A stretch of 64,000 nt of DNA from Microbacterium sp. Se63.02b (GTDB lineage Bacteria > Actinomycetota > Actinomycetes > Actinomycetales > Microbacteriaceae), in the NCBI RefSeq assembly GCF_014171575.1, contig NZ_CP050453.1, forward strand, positions 1,674,001-1,738,000, read 5' to 3'. Both the position numbers and the translations under genes were made by a program. Below, piece after piece: positions 17,624-26,000 of the stretch; positions within the stretch are counted from its first letter, which is position 1, and every line of letters starts with the position of its first letter. The notes under the pieces are model-generated. The model saw nothing but the letters and a program-made list of their open reading frames with translations, did not search any database and had not been told where the DNA came from.

Positions 17624-19029
17624 TCAGCGGGCCCGCCGAGAACCGGGGATGACGAGCGCGACCGCGGATAGCAGTGCGAGGCCGAGGAGCGCGGCACCGG
17701 TCGCGATGCCTGCGGGCGCCTCCGCGGCGACATCTTCGACGGGCGTCATCGTGGAGGCGACGGCGACCATGATGCTCACCCCTAGGGCGCCACCCAGCTG
17801 GTGAGCGACGTTCGCGGCGCCGGAGGCTGCCCCTGCGTCACGGGCTTCGATGCCGGCGACTCCTGCGGCCGTCAGCGGCGCGAACCCCAGTCCCTGACCG
17901 GCTCCCAGCAGGAGCATCGGCAGAGCCACCGCCGTCCAATAGGAGCTATCCGGGCCGATGAAGCTCAGCCACAGCATGCCGGCGAGCGTGACGGCCAGAC
18001 CTACAGTGACGAGCGCGGTGTTCCCGAATCGTCTGGTGAGGCGAGGTACGAGCAAGGACAGGACGAACTGGACGACCGTCATGGGCAGGAACGCGATGCC
18101 TGCCTGCAGCGGGCTGAAGCCGAGGACGGTCTGCATGTATTGGCTGATGAAGAAGAAATAGCCGAAGATCGCACCGGCGAACGCCATTCGCGAGATGAAG
18201 GCTCCGCCCCGCACACCGCTGGTGAGGATCCGCATCGGCAGGATCGGCTGCGGCGCCCGCAGCTCGACGAGCACGAAGAGGACCAGGAGCGCGACCCCAA
18301 CGGCGAGGAAGGTCAAGGCGGTGGCATCGTCCCAACCTGCGTCGGCAGTGCGGGTAACGCCGAACACGAGAGCAGCCATCCCGACCGTGGACAACAGCGC
18401 TCCGAGGACGTCGAAACGTCCGCTCAGGCGGGAGGTCTCCCGGATGTACACGATGGTGGCGATGGCGAGGGCGATACCGATGGGAACGTTGATGAGGAAC
18501 CCGACCCTCCACGAGGTGAGGTCCGAGAGTACACCTCCGACGACGAGTCCGAGGCTCGCACCGATCCCCGCTGTCGACCCGTACGCGGCGATGGCCCTTG
18601 TGCGTTCGGGGCCCGCAGGGAATGCGCGGTGAGCAGGGCGAGCGAGGTCGGGGCGAGGATCGCGGAACCGACACCCTGGAGCGCGCGGGACGCAATCATC
18701 CACTCCGAGGTCGGGGCGACGCCGATGAGGAGCGATGCGACGGCGAAAATCGCCAGGCCGATGAGGAACGTTCGACGGCGGCCGACGATGTCACCGGCAC
18801 GGGCGGCAAGGAGGAGCAGGCCACCGAAGACCAGAGCGTACGCGTTCTGCACCCACGAGAGTCCGCTGGTCGTGAATGACAGGTCCTCGCGGATGCGGGT
18901 CAGCCCCGTGAAGATGATGGAGTTGTCCAGCACAATCATGAAATAGCTCACCAGCACGATGGCGAGCACGGCTCCAGGGCGAGCCATTCGTGCGACGGTC
19001 GAGGTCGAGGGAGATGCCATGTCACCCAT
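17624..19029 (-). CDS. DHA2/EmrB-type MFS efflux transporter (apparent frameshift)
   Basis: 468 residues after restoring one base near 18618-18624. The first part shows MFS motif A as LAARAGDIVGRRRTF, preceded by the drug:H+ antiporter motif LDNSIIFTGL in helix 1. The second part starts with AGPERTRAIAAYGS and has the EmrB-type pattern GASLGLVVGGVLSD (motif C-like). About 14 membrane segments are expected. The start is the ATG at 19029 or 19020. It is divergent from the AKR gene, and a perfect palindrome lies between them. The substrate is unknown; export of a toxic compound handled by the neighbouring reductases is possible. Confidence 0.87.
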
Positions 19030-19052
19030 CAGAGCTCTCTACCGGTCGCGGT

Positions 19053-19090
19053 GGGAGTGACTACTTATCCGTGTAACGACAGTCACTCCC
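19053..19090. promoter_or_regulatory. Perfect 10-bp inverted repeat between the MFS and AKR genes
   Basis: GGGAGTGACT (19053-19062) and AGTCACTCCC (19081-19090) are perfect inverted arms around an 18-nt spacer, in the divergent promoter region. The position fits an operator controlling both genes, possibly bound by the MmyB-like regulator encoded at 20121. Binding is inferred only from proximity. Confidence 0.6.
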
Positions 19091-19109
19091 AGGGGGTGGT
19101 GGATCGTCG

Positions 19110-19115
19110 TAACGT
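19110..19115 (+). promoter_or_regulatory. -10 box (TAACGT) for a leaderless AKR transcript
   Basis: TAACGT ends 7 nt before the ATG at 19123 and matches the actinobacterial TANNNT -10 consensus. There is no Shine-Dalgarno, so transcription would start at or next to the ATG. Confidence 0.5.
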
Positions 19116-19122
19116 CGATGCC

Positions 19123-20007
19123 ATGACGAACACTCACCTCACCCTGAACAACGGCGTCGAGATGCCCGCACTGGGCTTCGGCGTCTTCCAGACTCCTCCT
19201 GACGAGACGGTCGAGGCTGTCGCTTCCGCACTCTCCACGGGCTACCGTCTCATCGACACTGCCGCCGCTTACGCCAACGAGCGCGGCGTCGGCGACGCAA
19301 TCCAGGCGTCTGACCTCTCTCGCGACGATGTGTTTATCGAGTCGAAGGTCTGGATTAGCGACTACGGCTACGACGAGACGCTGCACGCGTTCGAAAAGAG
19401 CGCTCGCAAGCTCCAGGTCGACGTCATCGACCTCTTCATCCTCCACCAGGCTCTCCCCGGCGAGTTCGACAAGACCATCGCCGCTTACAAGGCGCTGGAG
19501 ACCCTTCTCGCGGACGGCAAGGTCCGCGCCATCGGCGTGAGCAACTTCATGGTCGACCACCTCACCACACTGCTCGACCAGACCGAGATCGTGCCGGCCG
19601 TGAACCAGATCGAGGTGCACCCGTACTTCCAGCAGCGCGACCTGCAGGCGTTCGGGAAGGAGCACGGCATCTTGACACAGGCCTGGTCGCCCATCGGAGG
19701 CATCACGTCCTACCGCGGAGACGACTCGAAGAGCACCTTCAACGACCCGGTCATCATCGCCATCGCCGATGCACACGGCAAGTCGGCCGCACAGGTCATG
19801 CTCCGCTGGCACATCCAGAACGGCGTCCAGGCCATCCCCAAGTCCGTGAAGCCCGCTCGTATCGCGGAGAACTTCGACGTGTTCGACTTCGAACTCACCG
19901 ACGACGAGATCGCTCGCATCGACGCTCTCGACACCGGCGTCCGCGGCGGCCCCGAGCCTGAGGCCATCACCCTCGAGGCGTTCGGCCGGGACATTCCGGA
20001 GAACTGA
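19123..20007 (+). CDS. Aldo/keto reductase (AKR5-like)
   Basis: 294 residues. The AKR catalytic tetrad is visible: Asp and Tyr in IDTAAAYANE, Lys in IESKVW and His in FILHQAL. GVSNF and the cofactor segment IPKSVKPARIAEN, which binds NADPH, are present. The family reduces aldehydes and ketones; the pattern is close to 2,5-diketo-D-gluconate reductase-type members. The ATG at 19123 is favoured by a -10 box 7 nt upstream. The neighbouring SDR, CMD, MFS and MmyB-like regulator suggest a stress or xenobiotic-carbonyl response group. Confidence 0.92.
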   Translation: MTNTHLTLNNGVEMPALGFGVFQTPPDETVEAVASALSTGYRLIDTAAAYANERGVGDAIQASDLSRDDVFIESKVWISDYGYDETLHAFEKSARKLQVDVIDLFILHQALPGEFDKTIAAYKALETLLADGKVRAIGVSNFMVDHLTTLLDQTEIVPAVNQIEVHPYFQQRDLQAFGKEHGILTQAWSPIGGITSYRGDDSKSTFNDPVIIAIADAHGKSAAQVMLRWHIQNGVQAIPKSVKPARIAENFDVFDFELTDDEIARIDALDTGVRGGPEPEAITLEAFGRDIPEN

Positions 20008-20008
20008 C

Positions 20009-20119
20009 ATGACCGCAACCGCCACGGTTCTCGTCGTGGGAGCTCGCCGAGAACTCGCCTTCGTGTGGGAAGACCTGAGCGGCCTCGGACATCTATCCCC
20101 ACACGACCAGGAGGCATAG
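20009..20119 (+). CDS. Possible 36-residue ORF between the AKR and regulator genes
   Basis: ATG one nt after the AKR stop, TAG one nt before the GTG of the MmyB-like gene, open throughout. The product begins MTATATVLVVGARRELAF and has no recognised domain. It may be a translational bridge or a decayed gene end. The AGGAGG for the downstream gene lies inside it. There is no independent evidence that it is expressed. Confidence 0.35.
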   Translation: MTATATVLVVGARRELAFVWEDLSGLGHLSPHDQEA

Positions 20120-20120
20120 C

Positions 20121-20990
20121 GTGGCAGGCATGACGCTACGATCCGAGGTGAGCGAGTTCCTCGCCACGCGACGAGCACGTCTCACCCCGGAGCAAGCCGG
20201 CATCATCGGCGGAGGCCGGCGACGTGTCACCGGCCTGCGCCGCGAAGAGGTGGCCATGCTCGCCGGGATGAGCGTCGACTACTACGCGAGGATGGAACGC
20301 GGAAACCTGTCGGGCGTCTCACCGGAAGTGCTCGAGGCGCTCGGCCGGGCGCTCCACCTCGACGACGCCGAGCTCGCACACCTCCATGACCTCGCACGGA
20401 ACGCCGCACCGAGCGGGGCGGCACGCAAACGCCCTCGGCCCGCAACCCCCGTGATCCGGCCCTCGCTCCAGCGTCTCCTCGACAGCATCAATGCGCCCGC
20501 CTACATCTCGAACGCACGCAAAGACTTCCTCGCCGAGAACGCCATCGGCCACGCCGTCTTCTCGCCGATCCTGGACGATGCCTCCAGCCAGCGCAACAAC
20601 GCCCGCTTCACGTTCTTCAACCCCGCGGCGCAGAACTTCTACAGCGATTGGGAAGCCGGGGCGAACAGCATCATCGCGTCGCTGCGCATCGAAGCAGGAC
20701 GCAATCCGCACGACAAGGAACTCACCGACCTCATCGGAGAACTCGTCACCCGCAGTGATGTCTTCCGCACTCGCTGGGCTGCGCACGACGTGCGCTTCCA
20801 CCGCACCGGAAGCAAACGGATCCATCACCCCGACGTCGGCGACCTCGAGTTCGATTACGAAGCACTCGAGCTGCCCGCAGACGCGGGGCTCGTGATGTTC
20901 ACAATGACCCCGACCGCAGACACGCCGACGGAAGAGCGTCTCCGCTTGCTGGGCAGCCTTTCAGCCATGCAGAGCACCCCTGCCGAGTAG
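20121..20990 (+). CDS. XRE-family regulator, MmyB-like
   Basis: 289 residues. An N-terminal XRE helix-turn-helix (about residues 10-75) contains GLRREEVAMLAGMSVDYYARMERG. The remainder is the MmyB-like ligand-binding (PAS-like) domain, with NAPAYISNARKDFLAENA and a C-terminal FDYEALELPADAGL. GTG at 20121 has AGGAGG 7 nt upstream; ATG at 20130 is less well placed. Such regulators commonly sit beside AKR, SDR or MFS genes, as here. Probable target: the palindrome at 19053-19090. Confidence 0.88.
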   Translation: MAGMTLRSEVSEFLATRRARLTPEQAGIIGGGRRRVTGLRREEVAMLAGMSVDYYARMERGNLSGVSPEVLEALGRALHLDDAELAHLHDLARNAAPSGAARKRPRPATPVIRPSLQRLLDSINAPAYISNARKDFLAENAIGHAVFSPILDDASSQRNNARFTFFNPAAQNFYSDWEAGANSIIASLRIEAGRNPHDKELTDLIGELVTRSDVFRTRWAAHDVRFHRTGSKRIHHPDVGDLEFDYEALELPADAGLVMFTMTPTADTPTEERLRLLGSLSAMQSTPAE

Positions 20991-21010
20991 TCCTGTCACG
21001 ACCGGGCTTC

Positions 21011-21048
21011 GACGAGAAAAGCCGCCTGAACCAGGCGGCCTTTCTCGT
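21011..21048. terminator. Strong hairpin terminator after the MmyB-like gene
   Basis: ACGAGAAA-A-GCCGCCTG pairs with CAGGCGGC-C-TTTCTCGT around a 3-nt loop, interrupted by one A/C mismatch. On the plus strand the second arm carries TTTCTC; on the minus strand the arm ends in TTTTCTCGT, so it can stop transcription in both directions. A degenerate copy is at 14505-14533. Confidence 0.75.
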
Positions 21049-21103
21049 GGTGAAGGGTCTGACTGACGTGTTCACGAACCGTCAGCGTAGAAAAACCCGA
21101 TGT

Positions 21104-21176
21104 GCCCCCGACAGGAGTCGAACCTGCGACCTACGGTACCGGAAACCGGCGCTCTATCCACTGAGCTACGGAGGCG
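21104..21176 (-). tRNA. tRNA-Arg (anticodon CCG)
   Basis: 73 nt on the minus strand, beginning GCCTCCG and ending CGGGGGCA. The acceptor stem (one G-T pair), D-stem GCTC/GAGC, T-stem and TTCGACT loop are all present. The anticodon loop reads TTCCGGT, giving CCG, which decodes CGG. Position 27-43 of the anticodon stem is a C-T mismatch. The CCA end is not encoded. A hairpin (CTGACGGTTC with GAACACGTCAG, one bulged A) lies just past its 3' end at 21063-21085. The cognate synthetase argS is 0.9 kb away. Confidence 0.93.
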
Positions 21177-21191
21177 TACCGGTCGACAATA

Positions 21192-22007
21192 TCACTCGTC
21201 GGGGGTGGTCTCCGACCCGCCTGCCTCGGTGACGGGTGCGACGCGCATCTCGTCGAGGGCTGCGGCGAGGCGCTCGGCCAGATACCGGTGGCCCTCGGTC
21301 GAAGGGTGCTTGCGTCCGACCTCGACGTCGATCACGGAGAGATAGTTCTCTTCGGTGATCCAGTCCTGGGCGATGGGGGAGATGTACCACCAGCCCCGTG
21401 CGCCGGCGAGTTCGCCGAGGTCGGTGTCGATGCGCGCCGTCGTCGCGCCCACCGGCAACTCGTGCGGGGCCGGACCGAGAACGACGATCGCGGCGTCGGG
21501 GTAGATCGCGGCGAGGGCGTCCCAGGCGGCGGTGACGGCTTCCCGGTAGCCCGCGGCGCCCTGCGCGCGGTCGTTGATGGAGCCCTGGATGATCACGAGG
21601 TCCGGGGAGAGCGAGGGGTCGAGGGCGGCGATGCGCTGTCCGAAGGTCGGTCCGTCGATTCCCGGCTTGAGGTACCCGCTCCCGCGCACGCCGTTCACGA
21701 TCGTCTCGCCGCCGATCAGGTCAGCCAAGACGTAGGCATAGCCGAGGGTCGGCTCGGACGCAGCGGAGCCGTACGTCCAGGAGTCGCCGAACACCAGCAC
21801 GGTGGGGTGCTCCGGAAGGGTGAGCGCCGCGGGAGCGATCGCTTCCGCAGCCGCGGTCACGCCGTCTGCGGCAGCCCCGACGGGTGCCGCGGAGGGGAGC
21901 GGAGTCCACGGCCGCCACATGCCGAGAACGCCCGCCGTGACGGCGACGAGCAGGGCGATGGCGACCCCTGCGGTGCGCAGTCGACGGTCGGGGGCGGAGG
22001 CCTTCAT
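21192..22007 (-). CDS. SGNH-type hydrolase/lipase, membrane-anchored
   Basis: 271 residues. An N-terminal hydrophobic segment (about residues 12-30) acts as a signal or anchor. SGNH blocks are visible: block I GDSWTYG with nucleophile Ser76, block II Gly in VRGSGYL, block III GSIND with Asn, and block V HPSTEGH with catalytic Asp/His equivalents near residue 245. It probably acts outside the membrane on ester bonds of an unknown substrate. The ATG at 22007 is preferred over 22025 because TACTCT (22014-22019) ends 6 nt before it, a leaderless -10 pattern. Confidence 0.85.
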   Translation of the reverse strand: MKASAPDRRLRTAGVAIALLVAVTAGVLGMWRPWTPLPSAAPVGAAADGVTAAAEAIAPAALTLPEHPTVLVFGDSWTYGSAASEPTLGYAYVLADLIGGETIVNGVRGSGYLKPGIDGPTFGQRIAALDPSLSPDLVIIQGSINDRAQGAAGYREAVTAAWDALAAIYPDAAIVVLGPAPHELPVGATTARIDTDLGELAGARGWWYISPIAQDWITEENYLSVIDVEVGRKHPSTEGHRYLAERLAAALDEMRVAPVTEAGGSETTPDE

Positions 22008-22084
22008 GGCTTGAGAGTAGATCACGGCGCGTCGATCGCGAATTCCGCGCGCCTCATGCCGTCGGATCCGGCTGTCCAGCCCCG

Positions 22085-22090
22085 TAAACT
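22085..22090 (+). promoter_or_regulatory. -10 box (TAAACT) for argS
   Basis: TAAACT lies 9 nt before the argS ATG, overlapping the start of GGGGAGG. Transcription would begin close to the ATG, giving a very short or no leader. Confidence 0.45.
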
Positions 22091-22099
22091 GGGGAGGCT

Positions 22100-23764
22100 A
22101 TGAACCCCGAAACCCTCGCCGCCGCCGTCCTCGCCGTCCTCGCACCGATCGCCGAGGAACGACGTCCTGGCGTGCCCCTCGGCCTCGCCGCATCCGACGT
22201 CGTGCTGGAGCGCCCGCGCAACCGCGAGCACGGCGACTGGTCGTCGAACATCGCGATGCGCCTGGCGAAGCCGCTCGGCACGAACCCGCGAGAACTGGCG
22301 CAGCAGATCGCCGACGGCCTCTCGCAGGTCGACGGCATCGCCACGGCTGAGGTCGCAGGTCCCGGGTTCCTCAACATCCGTCTGGATGCCGCGGCCGCAG
22401 GCGCGCTGGCGAAGGTCATCGTCGATGCGGGCGAGGCGTACGGGACCAACGACTCCCAGGCCGGTCAGAGCATCAACATCGAATTCGTGAGCGCGAACCC
22501 GACCGGACCCCTGCACATCGGGCACACCCGGTGGGCGGCGCTCGGCGACGCGATCGCCCGCGTGCTCACCGCCTCCGGAGCGACGGTCGCGAGGGAGTAC
22601 TACATCAACGACGCCGGCGTGCAGATGGAGCGCTTCGCGAACTCCGTCCTCGCCGCGGCCAAGGGCGAGCCCACGCCGGAGGGCGGCTACGCCGGCAGCT
22701 ACATCGGCGACCTGGCCGCACGCGTGCTCGGCGCGCGCCCCGACCTGCTCGATCTGCCCGCCGAGGAGCAGGTCGTCGTCACGCGCGAGCTCGCCTACGG
22801 GTACCAGCTCGAGGAGCAGAGGCAGTCGCTGTCGAAGTTCAACGTCGACTTCGACGTCTGGTTCTCCGAGCGCACCCTGCATGCGAAGAACGCGCAGGGG
22901 GTGAGCCTCGTCGACCAGGCCGTCGACCGCCTTCGCGAGCAGGGCCACGTGTTCGACGACGAGGGCGCCGTCTGGGTGCGCACCACCGACTTCGGCGACG
23001 ACAAGGACCGCGTGATCCGCCGGTCCAACGGCGAGTACACGTACTTCGCCGCGGATGCCGCGTACTACCTCAACAAGGGCGACCGTGGATTCGAGCACAA
23101 GCTGTATCTGCTCGGCGCAGACCACCACGGCTATGTGCACCGTCTCAAGGCGATCGCCGGCGCTGCGGGTGAAGACCCGGAGAAGAACGTCGAGGTCCTG
23201 ATCGGTCAGCTCGTGTCGATCGGCGGCGCGCGCCTGAGCAAGCGCGCGGGGAACATCATCGAGATGGACGACCTGCGGGAATGGCTGGGCACCGATGCGC
23301 TGCGGTACTCGCTGGAGCGTTCCCCCGCCGACTCGCCGCTGGCCCTCGATCCCGAGCTGCTGCAGAAGCGCACGAACGACAACCCGGTCTTCTACGTGCA
23401 GTACGCGCATGCCCGCACGCACAACGTGGCGCGCAACGCCGCCGACTCCGGCGTCGATCGCACCGAGTTCGTCCCCGAGACGCTCACGCACGAGACCGAA
23501 GGCGCCCTGCTCGGTGCGCTGCAGGAGTTCCCGCGCATCGTGGCCTTCGCCGCGGAGGTGCGCGAGCCTCACCGCGTCGCCCGCTACCTCGAGGAGCTCG
23601 CGGGCCTCTACCACCGCTGGTACGACAACTGCCGCGTGATCCCTCAGGGCGATGACCCGATCGAGAGCGTGCACCGCACGCGTCTCTGGCTCAACGACGC
23701 GACCGGTCAGGTGCTGCGCAACGGGCTCGACCTGCTCGGTGTGAGCGCGCCGGAGCGCATGTAG
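22100..23764 (+). CDS. argS: Arginyl-tRNA synthetase
   Basis: 554 residues, normal for the class I enzyme. The N-terminal Add1-type domain (to about residue 110) precedes the HIGH motif in ANPTGPLHIGH near residue 142. The KMSKS equivalent reads RLSKRAGN near residue 380. The C-terminal anticodon-binding DALR domain ends in LLGVSAPERM. It charges tRNA-Arg, including the CCG species encoded just upstream. The gene is uninterrupted, unlike several neighbours. Confidence 0.97.
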   Translation: MNPETLAAAVLAVLAPIAEERRPGVPLGLAASDVVLERPRNREHGDWSSNIAMRLAKPLGTNPRELAQQIADGLSQVDGIATAEVAGPGFLNIRLDAAAAGALAKVIVDAGEAYGTNDSQAGQSINIEFVSANPTGPLHIGHTRWAALGDAIARVLTASGATVAREYYINDAGVQMERFANSVLAAAKGEPTPEGGYAGSYIGDLAARVLGARPDLLDLPAEEQVVVTRELAYGYQLEEQRQSLSKFNVDFDVWFSERTLHAKNAQGVSLVDQAVDRLREQGHVFDDEGAVWVRTTDFGDDKDRVIRRSNGEYTYFAADAAYYLNKGDRGFEHKLYLLGADHHGYVHRLKAIAGAAGEDPEKNVEVLIGQLVSIGGARLSKRAGNIIEMDDLREWLGTDALRYSLERSPADSPLALDPELLQKRTNDNPVFYVQYAHARTHNVARNAADSGVDRTEFVPETLTHETEGALLGALQEFPRIVAFAAEVREPHRVARYLEELAGLYHRWYDNCRVIPQGDDPIESVHRTRLWLNDATGQVLRNGLDLLGVSAPERM

Positions 23765-23804
23765 TGCACGACGCCGTCTCCGGGCGTGCGGCAGGATGGC
23801 AGGC

Positions 23805-24651
23805 ATGAGCGACGACAACCACACCCTGCCGTATCCGGACGCCTCGGCCGAGCATCCGACGCTCGTGATCCCCGGCTCCACGTCCGCTGCGGCCACGGAC
23901 GCTGCGCCCCGGACGCGCCGTCGCTGGCCATGGGTGGTGCTGATCGTGGTCGTCGTGCTGGCACTGCTCGTCGTCGCGGCGGAGTTCATCGCGCGCGCCG
24001 TCCTGCCGGGCATCGTGCGGTCGATCGTGGTCGAGCAGCTCGACCTCCCCGCCGACCAGCAGTTGGATGTCGAGACCGAAGGCCTTCTGCTTCCGCAGCT
24101 CATCGGGGGCAGCCTGGACACGCTCCACCTCTCGACGGATTCCGTGACGCTGGAGGGGATCACCGGTGCGGCCGACGTCACGGCGACGGGCGTGCCGTTG
24201 CGCGGCGGCGATCTGGGCGGCGCGTCCGGCACGATCCGCATCGATCAGGAGGAGTTCACCTCGCTGCTCTCCGGCACCGATCTGCCGATCGAGTCGGTGG
24301 AGTTCGCCGCGCCGAACGCGACGGTCGGCGGGTCCATCGACGTGTTCGGATCGGCCGTTCCGCTGTCGCTGACCCTCACTCCCGGTGCTGTCGACGGTGA
24401 CCTCGAGCTCACCCGGTCGCGGCCAGCATCGGCGGGCTCGACATCGACCTCGACCAGCTCGGCTCGAATCTCGGTTCGCTCGGCGCGCGGCTCACCGAAC
24501 CGCAGCGGGTGTGCATCGCCGATCAGCTTCCCGCAGGGCTCACCTTGACCGGACTCGAGATCGTCGAGGGGCCGCCGTGATCGACATCGACGTCGACGGC
24601 GCGATCGTCACAGACGCCTCCCTTCAGGAGAAGGGCGTCTGCCCGAGCTGA
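23805..24651 (+). CDS. LmeA-like phospholipid-binding protein, DUF2993 (two apparent frameshifts)
   Basis: 282 residues after restoring one base at the C run 24412-24414 and one at the G run 24568-24571. A cytoplasmic N-terminus is followed by one membrane segment (about residues 44-68, VVLIVVVVLALLVVAAEF). The extracytoplasmic domain has the DUF2993 repeats of alternating strands, such as VTATGVPLRGGDLGGASGTI and GAIVTDASL. The mycobacterial member LmeA binds phospholipid and acts in envelope glycolipid maturation. A similar role here is inference. ATG 23805 is chosen over 23796 because CAGGAT ends 7 nt before it. Confidence 0.75.
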
Positions 24652-24668
24652 CGCCGTGCGAATCCCGG

Positions 24669-25417
24669 TCAGCGGGGGTCCGGGTGCGCGTCGAGGGCCG
24701 GCCCGAGATGAGCGGCGAGCCAGGAGGGACGTTGCAGCGGAATCCCGTGGCCGCACCCGTCGACGACCTCGAGCGCGCTGTGCGGCAGGTCTCGGTGCAG
24801 CGCTGCCGCTGAGCGCTTCATGAGGCCCTTCTCCTCGGCTCCGACGAGGATGGACGCCGCACCGGGAAAAGCCCGCCATCGCGGGGGAGGGGTGAACCGG
24901 AGATTCTCTTCGACCGTGCGCAGAAGCGTCTCCCGCGAGATGCCGGCCGAGGTCTGCACGTACTCCGCGACGAGCTCGTCGGGAACGAACAGCTGTCGCG
25001 CCTGCAGCCTCGCGAACCATTCCCGCCTCGCGAGGCCCGCCGTCGCCCCGAGGAGAGCGAGAGGGGTCGAGTCGCCCGCATCGGCACGGCCTGCGCGCTC
25101 ACGATGACGGCATGGTCGACCAGCCGCGGATGCGCGGAGGCGAGATGCACGGCCAACTGGGCTCCAAGCGAGAAGCCGACGACCATGGCGGGTCGCGCTT
25201 CGTCTTCGAGGAGTCCGGCGAGCGCGGCGGTGGTCTGCGCATGCGACACGTACGGCTCGTCTGCGCTGCGTCCGTGACCCGGGAGGTCCGGGATGAGGAT
25301 GCGGTGCTCGTCGCCGAGGTGCGCGCGAAGGGGCTCCCACATCCACCCCGCGACACCTCCGCCATGGAGGAGGAGCACACGTCGGCCGTCGGTCGGCCCG
25401 TAGCGGGCGATGTGCAT
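24669..25417 (-). CDS. Alpha/beta-fold hydrolase (apparent frameshift)
   Basis: 249 residues after restoring one base near 25082. The oxyanion segment LLLHGGGVAG is near residue 16. The nucleophile elbow GFSLGAQLA carries the Ser. The catalytic His is in DGCGHGIPLQRP near the C-terminus. The ATG is 2 nt after the TetR stop, so it is the last gene of the hydrolase-TetR-hydrolase operon. The substrate is unknown; an ester or lactone is typical for such small hydrolases. Confidence 0.82.
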
Positions 25418-25419
25418 CG

Positions 25420-26000
25420 TCAGCTCCTCTCGAAGGTCTCGGCCATGCGCCCGATCGTGTCGATGGCGCGTTCGAGGTGTGCGGGATCCACGGGCCCGAG
25501 CAGGCGCGCGGCCGACAGCAGTCCGATCGAGGCACTGGACAACGCAAGGGCGAGGGCATCGACATCCACGTCGGCCACGATCTCCCCGCGGTTCTGCAGA
25601 TCATGGAGCCACGCGACGACTCGTCGCTGCCGATCCCGGTAGCGGCCGTCCTCGACCGCGGCGACATGGTCGCCGAGCACTCCGCGATCGTCGAGGAACG
25701 CCGCGGTCATGAGGGCATCTTCGCTGAGCGCCCGTGCAGACGCTCGATACGCGGAACTGAGGCGGGGTGGTCGCCCAGCTCGTCGCGCACCCGGGCGTTC
25801 ATGCGCGCGGTGCCGCGCTGCAGGAGGGCGTCGAGGATGCCGCGTTTGCCGTCGAACTCGAGGTACACGGCGCCCTTGCCGATGCCCGCGTGCTCGGCGA
25901 CGGCGGCGATGCTCATGCGGTCGAAGCCGTGTGCGAGCACCAGCTCCTCTGCCGCATCCAGGATGCGGTCTCGCCTATTCGGTACGCGGGGTCGGGGCAT
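25420..26000 (-). CDS. TetR-family regulator (apparent frameshift)
   Basis: 193 residues after restoring one base at the run 25764-25767. The N-terminal helix-turn-helix (about residues 8-55) reads RDRILDAAEELVLAHGFDRM and IAAVAEHAGIGKGAVYLEF. The C-terminal ligand domain begins LSSAYRASARALSEDAL. An in-frame ATG at 26009 is an alternative start. It overlaps the end of the upstream hydrolase by 26 nt. Autoregulation through the palindrome at 26896-26927 is likely. Confidence 0.82.

Noticed and set aside
22022-24241. 739-codon open frame on the minus strand across argS and the LmeA-like gene
   Set aside because: Antisense shadow in GC-rich DNA; composition is Arg/His/Val-rich without domains, and argS on the plus strand is unambiguous.
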